64,000 nucleotides of DNA from Flavobacterium buctense (GTDB lineage Bacteria; Bacteroidota; Bacteroidia; Flavobacteriales; Flavobacteriaceae), in contig NZ_JACTAB010000003.1 of NCBI RefSeq assembly GCF_014486695.1, forward strand, positions 1 to 64,000. Direction: 5' to 3'. Below, one piece after another: positions 56,474-63,458 of this stretch. Each line of letters opens with the position of its first letter. Position 1 is the stretch's first letter. A program made the translations under genes and the position numbers. The notes under the pieces are model-generated. The model was not told the DNA's origin and did no database searches. It saw only the letters and a program-made list of their open reading frames with translations.

Positions 56474-56591
56474 GCATACTTTTCGGTTTTGAAAAACATG
56501 ATCACAAAAATGTAGCATACTTTTCAGTAGTGAAAAAAATGTAGCACGAAATGTAGGATACTTTTGGGTTTTAGGACAAATTGTATTGTAA
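56474..56591. repeat. 41-bp tandem repeat array, three copies (right-hand partner at 58360)
   Basis: Units begin at 56474, 56515 and 56556 (GCATACTTTTCGGTTTTG-like; the third is diverged, GGATACTTTTGGG). The period is exactly 41 bp and the orientation matches the array at 58360-58523. Confidence 0.85.
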
Positions 56592-56595
56592 AGAA

Positions 56596-56643
56596 GCCCT
56601 TCGACCCTTAGGCAGGCTCAGGGCAGGAAAAATCAGGGTGACA
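56596..56643. repeat. CCCTTCGAC...GCTCAGGG dyad element
   Basis: CCCTTCGACCCTTAGGCAGG then CTCAGGG and CAGGGTGACA, a form of a motif I recall as frequent in Bacteroidota intergenic DNA. The rest of the gap up to 56691 shows nothing clear. Confidence 0.4.
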
Positions 56644-56691
56644 ACTCTGCAAATAATTGGATTTTACCTCAATAAAACTATAATCAAAACA

Positions 56692-58248
56692 TTATCGCTT
56701 TACCATTTTTACCGTTTCAATCCCTTTGTTTGAAATAAGTTGGCAAAAATAAATACCGCTTTTTAACGAGGACAATTCAACTTCATTGCTTGAAGTGAGC
56801 AAGGTAACCGAAAGCAATTCTTTTCCGGTCATATCAAATATTGTTGCCTTTGATGGCAAATTCATCTCGTTGGCGGTTATGGTTATTTTGTCGTTAAAGG
56901 GGTTTGGCGACACTATTGTTTTAGTAAAAACACTAGTGTCATTAGTAGAAAGTTGGGTTGAATCATAATGAAAAACGTACATGTTTCTGGAACCAATAGC
57001 ATACAAACTTCCATCACTGGCAAAAGCGGTTGCCAAACCGGTTCCTGCATATATATTAGGGGTGCTTACCCAATTTTGAACACCGGTATTACTGTATTGC
57101 ACAATCGGCATTTGATTCGTAGAAGGAAAGCTCGGATTAGGCGTTGGTCCGCCTACACCGGTAACGATTACTTCTCCTGTAGGTTTTGCTATAACATACT
57201 TCGGATAGGAATCGCTTACGGTTACCGGAGCCGACTCTATATAGGGGGAAGACCAAAGCAATGTTCCGTTAGTGTCGGTTTGAAATGTCTGCCATTTTAG
57301 TCCGGCTGAATTGCCATAACCTATAGCACTAATTCGATTGTTTGCATAAGTCATCCGCGTTACAAAATTATACCCTCCGAAGTCGTAGTTGTAACTCCAT
57401 AACAAACTCCCGGTTGGGCTATACTTTACCAATCTGGCATCATAATCCCAAGTGATTGGGTTTACTTGATAATAAATGCTGCACAATACGTATACATTTT
57501 CATTTTCATCCATTTCTACGTCAGCGGCAATCAGCCCAACAGCATTAGCCGTCCACAGCAAGGTACCTGAGGTATCCCAAACAAAAACAGGAGCAACATT
57601 TGGGTTTGGACTACTGGTAACTACCGCGATTTTATTGTTTCTGAGACGCATACCATTAAAATTAATAGGTGAATTTGCCGTACTCGAATTGGTAAAAACC
57701 ACCGTGCCGCCGGTATCGAGTTTAATCAACGTTGCGCCATTGTTTATGGATGTGCCAATGTATAAATTGCCACTAGCATCTACAACACTGCGACAGTCAA
57801 AAGAGATTTGATTGGTAATAAGAATAGAGATAGGTATTACCGTTTTCCAAAGCAAAGTTCCTGTCGGGCTATACTTTAGCGCTACTATAGCTTGTGGATA
57901 ATCACGTTCTATGGAAGCTGAATAAGCATATTGATTACCCACCACAAAAACATTGTTGTCGGCGTCACAGCTAACCCAATTTGATTTTTCATAAACGCTG
58001 TTGATTCCCGATGAATCGGTAGTTTCCCAAAGCAAGGTACCCGAAATATTATACTTTCTGGTGTATATCGAACTGGTGGCCGCATGGCCTGTTACCACAA
58101 TATTGTCTTGCGAATCTACCGCACTCATTTGAGAAGTCTTTGCCTCCGAACCGGCATTTTGTTCCCAGTCTAAACTGTACTGTGACAATGCATTGGAACT
58201 TGAAAACAACAATAAGGTTACGGCTAGTAGTTTTGTAATTTTTTTCAT
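56692..58248 (-). CDS. T9SS-secreted PQQ-like beta-propeller protein
   Basis: 518 residues from ATG 58248 (MKKITKLLAVTLLLFSSSNAL signal peptide; an upstream ATG at 58278 adds ten unlikely residues). The body is a series of beta-propeller-like blades with YSPTGTLLWKTVIP, WDTSGTLLWTANAV, YSPTGSLLWSYNY and TDTNGTLLWSSPY, an SBBP/PQQ-like pattern. A T9SS type A sorting domain begins SPNPFNDKIT and ends IETVKMVKR. No catalytic residues seen; extracellular binding or adhesion is likely. The gene is flanked on both sides by the same 41-bp tandem repeat. Confidence 0.85.
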   Translation of the reverse strand: MKKITKLLAVTLLLFSSSNALSQYSLDWEQNAGSEAKTSQMSAVDSQDNIVVTGHAATSSIYTRKYNISGTLLWETTDSSGINSVYEKSNWVSCDADNNVFVVGNQYAYSASIERDYPQAIVALKYSPTGTLLWKTVIPISILITNQISFDCRSVVDASGNLYIGTSINNGATLIKLDTGGTVVFTNSSTANSPINFNGMRLRNNKIAVVTSSPNPNVAPVFVWDTSGTLLWTANAVGLIAADVEMDENENVYVLCSIYYQVNPITWDYDARLVKYSPTGSLLWSYNYDFGGYNFVTRMTYANNRISAIGYGNSAGLKWQTFQTDTNGTLLWSSPYIESAPVTVSDSYPKYVIAKPTGEVIVTGVGGPTPNPSFPSTNQMPIVQYSNTGVQNWVSTPNIYAGTGLATAFASDGSLYAIGSRNMYVFHYDSTQLSTNDTSVFTKTIVSPNPFNDKITITANEMNLPSKATIFDMTGKELLSVTLLTSSNEVELSSLKSGIYFCQLISNKGIETVKMVKR

Positions 58249-58359
58249 GATGTTGGTTTGTTGTATAACATTTAACAAATGTCACACCCTACCTTAGGGC
58301 AGATGGCTGGATTTTGTGTTAGAACGAAACACCTCTTTTTTACACCAAAAACCTATTGT

Positions 58360-58523
58360 GCATACTTTTCAGTTTTGAAAAACATGCACACAAAATGGTT
58401 GCATACTTTTTAGTTTCGACAAACATGCACACAAAATGGTTGCATACTTTTCGGTTTTGAAAATTATGCACTCAAATTGGTTGCATACTTTTCGGATTTG
58501 AAAAACATGCACTCAATCCCCTT
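58360..58523. repeat. 41-bp tandem repeat array, four copies
   Basis: Units begin at 58360, 58401, 58442 and 58483, spaced exactly 41 bp. Consensus GCATACTTTTCGGTTTTG then AAAAACATGCACACAAAATG. The same unit and orientation as 56474-56591. This occupies most of the 381-base gap 58249-58629. Confidence 0.9.
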
Positions 58524-58550
58524 ATCCCTCTTCCCTTATCCCTAATCCTC
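58517..58550. repeat. CCCTTATCCC short tandem repeats
   Basis: CCCCTTATCCCTCTTCCCTT then ATCCCTAATCC, same family as 55675-55712. It directly follows the 41-bp array. Confidence 0.6.
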
Positions 58551-58629
58551 AAACGTTTCCATAAACCAATCGTTAAAATTGTTATTATTTTTTATACTTT
58601 TAACCAACCAACATTCAAAATCATTAATC

Positions 58630-60018
58630 ATGAAACTAAAAATCACTATCGCCCTTCTTTTAATCGTACAATTAACCTTTGGGCAAGACCGAGTTAAAAG
58701 AGTGGACAGTTTGCTCAACGCTATGTATGCCCAACAAAAAATCAACGGTAATTACTTGATTGCAGAAAAGGGTACGGTGATTTACCAAAAGTCATTTGGC
58801 TTAGCCAATGAAGAAACCAAAGAGCCGCTCAACGAAAACTCCATTTTTGAATTGGCCTCGGTTTCCAAACAGTTTACCGCCATGGCCATCGCCATACTGC
58901 ATGAAAATGGCAAGCTGAACATCAATGATAAGATGTCAAAATACATTCCTGAGTTGGCTTATTATGATAATATCACCATAAAAAACTTAGTGCACCACAC
59001 CAGCGGACTTCCCGATTATATGGAACTGATGGAAACCCGATTTGACAAAAATAAAATCGCGACTAATGACGATATCGTAACCTTATTGGCCAAAGAACAA
59101 CCTAAATTGTTGTTTGACACCAACACCAAATGGGAATACAGCAATACCGGTTATGCCTTGTTGGCGACCATTATTGAAAAAGCTTCCGGGATGTCTTATG
59201 CCGACTATTTGCAAAAAAACCTATTTACGCCTTTAAAAATGACCAACACTTTTGTGTACACCCGAAGATATGCACCCAAAAAAGTAAGCAACTATGCCTA
59301 CGGTTATGTGTATTCCGACGAATTAAAAAAGCTTGTCCTTCCGGATGACTTGGCCGAAACCAAAATGGTGGTTTGGCTGGATGGGATTGTGGGTGACGGA
59401 ACGGTCAACTCCACCGCCAATGATTTGTTACTCTGGGATCGCGCTTTGTATACCAACCAACTGTTGTCTAAAAGCGGCATGGAACAAGTGTTCAAGTCAG
59501 GTGCTTTAGCTGATGGTTCTGCCACGAAATACGGATTCGGTTGGTTTATAGAAAACAACCCCGATTATGGCAAAATGGCAAGCCACAGCGGCGGTTGGCC
59601 GGGCTATAAAACCTATATCGACCGTCACCTCGACAATGACAAAACCATCATCATCTTGAGCAACCATGAAAAAGTAGCCATTCCTATTAATTCCTTAAGA
59701 AGTATATTGTACAACAAGCCATTGCCGACCAAAAAAGAAAGAAAAGAAATTGCCTTAACCAACGAGCAACTCCAGAAATTCATAGGCGTATACGAAATAC
59801 AACCGGGATTTGAAATCACCGTCACCAGCGACAAAGACCAGCTATTAGCGCAACTAACCGGACAAAACGCTTTCCCTATTTTTGCCGAAAATGAAACCCA
59901 GTTTTTTCTAAAAGTAGTCGATGCGCAAATTCACTTCGTTCCCAGCGAAACAGGCGCCATTACCGGTTTGGTTTTATTGCAGAACGGGAATACGATTGAA
60001 GGGAAGCGGATTAAATAA
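58630..60018 (+). CDS. Serine hydrolase of the beta-lactamase/penicillin-binding family
   Basis: 462 residues from ATG 58630, placed by the signal peptide (KITIALLLIVQLTFGQ); an in-frame ATG at 58579 is not favoured. Class C beta-lactamase-like serine hydrolase with SxxK motif ELASVSKQF (S77, K80), YSNTGYALL (YxN) and SHSGGWPGY (HxG in place of KTG). A C-terminal beta domain (about 375-462) is typical of esterase/peptidase relatives. Likely a periplasmic or secreted esterase or D-amino-acid peptidase; resistance function should not be assumed. Confidence 0.88.
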   Translation: MKLKITIALLLIVQLTFGQDRVKRVDSLLNAMYAQQKINGNYLIAEKGTVIYQKSFGLANEETKEPLNENSIFELASVSKQFTAMAIAILHENGKLNINDKMSKYIPELAYYDNITIKNLVHHTSGLPDYMELMETRFDKNKIATNDDIVTLLAKEQPKLLFDTNTKWEYSNTGYALLATIIEKASGMSYADYLQKNLFTPLKMTNTFVYTRRYAPKKVSNYAYGYVYSDELKKLVLPDDLAETKMVVWLDGIVGDGTVNSTANDLLLWDRALYTNQLLSKSGMEQVFKSGALADGSATKYGFGWFIENNPDYGKMASHSGGWPGYKTYIDRHLDNDKTIIILSNHEKVAIPINSLRSILYNKPLPTKKERKEIALTNEQLQKFIGVYEIQPGFEITVTSDKDQLLAQLTGQNAFPIFAENETQFFLKVVDAQIHFVPSETGAITGLVLLQNGNTIEGKRIK

Positions 60019-60203
60019 GAGGTTTCGCCATTGCTTAACGCCTCACTCCCGACCAAAACCCCAAAAAACCCGATAAACAGATTTTTTTTACAAGAAATGA
60101 AAGGGATTGGTGGGGATTATTTATATTTGGGAAGATAGGTTGGTTTAACTTATCAATCTATATATTCAACGATTATGTTATTTCAAAACTAAACAAAAAT
60201 CTC

Positions 60204-60704
60204 ATGAAAATCAAACACCTCACTATGTTTTCTTTATGCTTATTTATTTTCTCCTGTCAACAAAAAGAAATGAATGCAAATAGACAAAAACCTTTAGCTC
60301 AAACTCAAGAAAGTGTGAAATTAGAAAAAATAAAAGAAAAATATTCTAATGAAAAATTTATACAAACTTCAGTAAAACAAGAACAGAGTTTTAAAGGTGA
60401 ATATAACGTTGAGAAAGATAAAATAATAAGCGTAGATAAGAGTTCTGAAAAGAAAACAGATGTTGATTACATTATAAACATATCTAACAATTACATCGTT
60501 ATAACATTACAAGATGGTAGTATTATTGAAGAATTTAAAGTGCTCAAAAAGAAATATGACCGAGAGTTAACGTTATTTACATATTTAATTGAAACGCAAA
60601 ATGATAAATACTTATTTTCACATGTAGTTGAGGCTGATGGAAGCTACAGTTATTTTGAATTTAGAAATTCAAATAGTTTACGTTTCTACATTACAAATAA
60701 ATAA
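60204..60704 (+). CDS. Small lipoprotein, unknown function
   Basis: 166 residues with lipobox SLCLFIFSC and a polar, lysine-rich mature chain (QQKEMNANRQKPL, KIKEKYSNEKFIQTSV); the C-terminal half appears beta-rich (IVITLQDGSIIEEFKVLKK). No named domain. From here the DNA is more AT-rich with more ATA and AGA codons than upstream genes, suggesting a different origin. GTTTGC occurs 18 bases after the stop. A TATATTTG box lies at 60122-60129, about 75 bases upstream. Confidence 0.7.
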   Translation: MKIKHLTMFSLCLFIFSCQQKEMNANRQKPLAQTQESVKLEKIKEKYSNEKFIQTSVKQEQSFKGEYNVEKDKIISVDKSSEKKTDVDYIINISNNYIVITLQDGSIIEEFKVLKKKYDRELTLFTYLIETQNDKYLFSHVVEADGSYSYFEFRNSNSLRFYITNK

Positions 60705-60877
60705 ACGCTTCTAAAAAAGACTGTTTGCAATAATTGCGTGACATGGAATTATCTCAAATTTTCTCAGGAAATTCAAAACTAAGTTTTGTACTTGGAATCA
60801 TCAGTAATAAATAGTCGAATTTTTTGCAAAAGGCATTGTACTATCGGCTACCTTAAAAAAATACGTAAAAATAGAAA

Positions 60878-61717
60878 ATGGGCATATTTCAATCAGAAAG
60901 ATTAGACGACCGAAAAAAAGGTAGAGATATAATTGAAAAATTAAAAAAATCTAACAGCAAGACATTAATTATCCACTATAGTTGCGAATCTTTCTTCAAT
61001 CTCGAAGGGAGAACTCCAAGAATCACTTCAATATGCATTAAAAATAGAGGAAATAATTTAACGAAGACTTTTTCTATTCACTTACAAGCACAATTTTACA
61101 AGAAAGATTTATGCTGTATTACAGATATAGAAAATGACTTTTTAGAGAAACAAATGCTAAAAGAATTTTTTGAATTTGTTAAAAGGCATTCAACACATAA
61201 TTGGGTTCATTGGAATATGAGAAATTCAAGTTATGGTTTTGAAGCAATTGGAAATAGATATAGAATTTTAGGAGGTAACGGAAAGGAAATTGAAGACCAA
61301 TTTAAATTTGATTTACCGGAAAACTTAGGTTTAATATATACATACAATTTTGAAAAACACAAGCCAAGCGGACAACTTTTGAATTTAGCAAAAAGAAATA
61401 AAATTTCCGATAGAGATGCATTAATAGGAAAAGATGAAGCAAAATCATTTGAGGATAGAGACTATTTAAAACTTCATATGTCAACTAGCAGAAAAGTAGA
61501 AATAATTGACCGAATCCTAACACTTGAAGAAAAAAACAAGTTAAAAGTTAATGCGAGCATTATTAAAATATATGGATTAACGCCAACTGGGATTTTTGAA
61601 ATAGTTAGAAATAATTGGATTTTATTTTTAATTTGGAGTTTAATTGTTGGTTTTATAGGTGCCGCAGCAGAACCAATAATTCAATTTATTTCGGGAACAA
61701 GTAACTTTGGAAATTAA
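60878..61717 (+). CDS. C-terminally membrane-anchored protein, faint RNase H-like layout
   Basis: 279 residues, no confident family. A possible three-strand start (LIIHYSCESFF, RITSICIKNR, TKTFSIHL), a helix (EKQMLKEFFEFVKRHS) and NWVHWNMRNSSYGFEAI recall the order of DEDD 3'-5' exonuclease motifs, but the first and second catalytic aspartates are not obviously present. So it is either degenerate or a false resemblance. A membrane helix is near the C-terminus (about 246-268, WILFLIWSLIVGFIGAAA). It is AT-rich and 69 bases upstream of the HEPN-domain gene, with GTTTGC 19 bases after its stop. Possible partner of that gene in a defence pair; this is inference. Confidence 0.6.
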   Translation: MGIFQSERLDDRKKGRDIIEKLKKSNSKTLIIHYSCESFFNLEGRTPRITSICIKNRGNNLTKTFSIHLQAQFYKKDLCCITDIENDFLEKQMLKEFFEFVKRHSTHNWVHWNMRNSSYGFEAIGNRYRILGGNGKEIEDQFKFDLPENLGLIYTYNFEKHKPSGQLLNLAKRNKISDRDALIGKDEAKSFEDRDYLKLHMSTSRKVEIIDRILTLEEKNKLKVNASIIKIYGLTPTGIFEIVRNNWILFLIWSLIVGFIGAAAEPIIQFISGTSNFGN

Positions 61718-61785
61718 AAAATTAGCAAGTAAAACAGTTTGCAATACGCTAACATTAATAAATAACTTAAAAAAATATACAAAAC

Positions 61786-62595
61786 ATGCATAAAGTAAGT
61801 TTATACGATTATTATTCATTTGGATTTAATTATTACATTTTGATGAATGATAGCTCTCATAAAACAGTTGAGGAATTTGCAAAGGATATAATTAGATACT
61901 CAGATTTCATAAATGATTTAGACTTAAAAGTCACAAAATCATTATTAAAAATGTATGGTTGGAATGATAATATAAAAGCATTAAACAAACTAAATGTCGG
62001 AACTAAAAAGAAAAAAGTTGTTGAGCCAACCCTATACGATAAAATAATTGAACTTATTAAGAAAGCTGACCCAACACTTGACGCAGAATTAAGTATAAAA
62101 ACCGGTTATCTCTTAAAAGAAAAAAGAATAAGTACTGATAAACTTATTGATGAAATAGATTCTATATTCTCAATTGCCACTTTTTTGCATTTACCTGATG
62201 TTGCAAGATTTGATTTTATTGAAAGTGGTAAATGTTTAGCATTTGATAGAAATACAGCAAGTGCTTTTCATTCTTTACGAGGTACTGAAGATGTCTTGAA
62301 ATTTTACTATTCAAACTTAACTGGCAAAGTTGCAACAGATACACAAACTTGGGGGAATTTTCATTCAGAAATAGAAGCTCAAATAACTGCTGGAAATATA
62401 ATACCACATCCCCCAAAAGAATTAATGCAAAATCTTAATAGTTTAAGAATATATTACAGAAATAAAACACAACATCCCCAACTTATTTATGATGCAGATG
62501 AAGCACAAGATTTAATGTTTAATTGTATAAAGTGTGTAAACGAAATAATAAAAGACCTTAAATCGAGAGGAATAATTAATGACCTCCCTTTTTAA
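61786..62595 (+). CDS. HEPN-domain protein, abortive-infection-like
   Basis: 269 residues. The C-terminal about 115 residues look like a HEPN domain: an FHSLRGTEDVLKFYY helix, then RIYYRNKTQHPQLIYDADEAQDLMFNCIKCVNEII with the R-x4-H ribonuclease motif (R225...H230). Proteins with this C-terminus are often labelled abortive-infection family, and HEPN domains typically act as RNases in toxin or defence systems. The N-terminal about 70 residues and a basic linker (GTKKKKVVEP) are unassigned. ATG 61786 follows a 68-base gap after the membrane-anchored gene. AT-rich composition points to acquired DNA. Confidence 0.65.
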   Translation: MHKVSLYDYYSFGFNYYILMNDSSHKTVEEFAKDIIRYSDFINDLDLKVTKSLLKMYGWNDNIKALNKLNVGTKKKKVVEPTLYDKIIELIKKADPTLDAELSIKTGYLLKEKRISTDKLIDEIDSIFSIATFLHLPDVARFDFIESGKCLAFDRNTASAFHSLRGTEDVLKFYYSNLTGKVATDTQTWGNFHSEIEAQITAGNIIPHPPKELMQNLNSLRIYYRNKTQHPQLIYDADEAQDLMFNCIKCVNEIIKDLKSRGIINDLPF

Positions 62596-62645
62596 ATTTA
62601 CTTTGTCAACAAAAGTTTGCTAAATCTTAAAGTATTTTTCAAATA

Positions 62646-62667
62646 AAAACCGCCCAAAGGCGGTTTT
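62646..62667. terminator. Terminator hairpin at the edge of the acquired region
   Basis: AAAACCGCC/GGCGGTTTT perfect 9-bp stem with CAAA loop. It could end the HEPN gene (plus) or the truncated minus-strand remnant. Confidence 0.8.
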
Positions 62668-62673
62668 CCCATA

Positions 62674-62757
62674 TTAATTATACATCTTCTTTCTCAACTC
62701 TTTTACCTTCTCATCATCCAAGTACTCATCAAAAGTCATATATCTATCAATACCCCC
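62674..62757 (-). pseudogene. C-terminal remnant of an unidentified gene
   Basis: The minus strand reads IDRYMTFDEYLDDEKVKELR followed by KKMYN and a stop at 62674, immediately before the terminator at 62646. The reading frame enters from a C-run (62753-62760) fused to REP copy A, so the body of the gene appears to have been lost or displaced. The parent family is not recognised. It may instead be a very short gene starting at the internal ATG. Confidence 0.45.
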
Positions 62758-62758
62758 C

Positions 62759-62818
62759 CCGCTACCGCGCGAATCCCTTCGCGTGGTTGTGTTTCCTACC
62801 CCCCGCTACCGCGCGAAT
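62759..62818. repeat. REP-like hairpin elements A (complete) and B (truncated)
   Basis: Copy A at 62759-62800: CCGCTACCGCGCGAAT, TCCC loop, TTCGCGTGG. Copy B at 62803-62818 stops at GCGCGAAT, directly upstream of the gene at 62832. The stem ACCGCGCGAA/TTCGCGTGGT pairs over 10 bp with one G-T pair. Remarkably GC-rich for this AT-rich genome. Confidence 0.9.
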
Positions 62819-62831
62819 ATTAAAATAAGAT

Positions 62832-63227
62832 ATGAAAAAAGAGAGTGAGGTTTATAGACTGAAAGAAGGTTATAGTCCCTTTATTTATAAAAGTGAAACT
62901 GGTCTTACCTATAGCTTTCCTGTTGCATCAGGTCATGTAGACAGGACTTTTGAATTCGTAATTTCAGAACTAGATTTAGACGCAATAAAATCAAGTGCAT
63001 ATAGGTTTAAGGCGCTATATTACATACTTTTCCATGAAGCTCAGTCGACTTTTGGGACAGGTCATCCAAAACCTCGGACATATACAGCTAAAGAATTTGA
63101 AGAGGTCAAAAATAAGGTGTTGTATATATCAGAGTTTGATTTACAGTTGTATATCAATGAATTTTCAGAAGGTAATAATCTAGCGGATTGTTACTTTCAA
63201 ATGTTTAGTGATAATGTATTTAAATAA
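62832..63227 (+). CDS. Small protein of unknown function lodged between REP elements
   Basis: 131 residues, no recognised family (MKKESEVYRLKEGYSPFIYK; later YYILFHEAQSTFGTG and ISEFDLQLYINEFSEG). No signal peptide or membrane helix; a mixed alpha/beta soluble protein. The ATG is 14 bases after a REP element cut off in mid-hairpin, and a full REP array starts 19 bases after the stop, so the gene may be a recently inserted passenger. A second frame inside it is only a shadow. Confidence 0.6.
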   Translation: MKKESEVYRLKEGYSPFIYKSETGLTYSFPVASGHVDRTFEFVISELDLDAIKSSAYRFKALYYILFHEAQSTFGTGHPKPRTYTAKEFEEVKNKVLYISEFDLQLYINEFSEGNNLADCYFQMFSDNVFK

Positions 63228-63245
63228 AAATAAAATAACGACCCT

Positions 63246-63415
63246 CCGCTACCGCGCGAATCCCTTCGCGTGGTCATATTTCCTACCCACTCTCACGTAA
63301 TACTTAACACCGCTACCGCGCGAATCCCTTCGCGTGGTCATATTTCCTACCTCCGCTACCGCGCGAATCCCTTCGCGTGGTCATATTTCCTACCCACTCC
63401 CACGTAATACTTAAC
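63246..63415. repeat. REP-like hairpin array, copies C, D and E
   Basis: Units start at 63246, 63310 and 63353, each CCGCTACCGCGCGAATCCCT, TCGCGTGG and CATATTTCCTACC. C and E also share CACGTAATACTTAAC tails. It lies directly upstream of the REP-associated transposase, the expected substrate arrangement. Confidence 0.95.
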
Positions 63416-63436
63416 CTACTTCTAAAAAACTTTTAT

Positions 63437-63444
63437 TAGCTTTG
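63437..63444 (+). promoter_or_regulatory. Candidate -7 box of the RAYT gene
   Basis: TAGCTTTG matches TAnnTTTG, 15 bases before the ATG at 63459. Confidence 0.4.
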
Positions 63445-63458
63445 GTAAAAAGAACAGT

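Noticed and set aside
58360-58523. CRISPR array from the 41-bp periodic repeats
   Set aside because: The whole 41-bp unit is repeated, with no unique spacers between conserved repeats, and there are no cas genes.
58630-60018. Antibiotic-resistance beta-lactamase
   Set aside because: SxxK and YxN are present, but the third motif is HSGG and the C-terminal domain fits the broad esterase/peptidase relatives; resistance cannot be claimed.
60705-61786. Integron attC sites after the accessory genes
   Set aside because: The post-stop elements recall the left half of some attC sites (AAACGC..., GCTAAC), but no matching GTTRRRY/RYYYAAC pair flanks a hairpin of proper size and no integrase is in the window.
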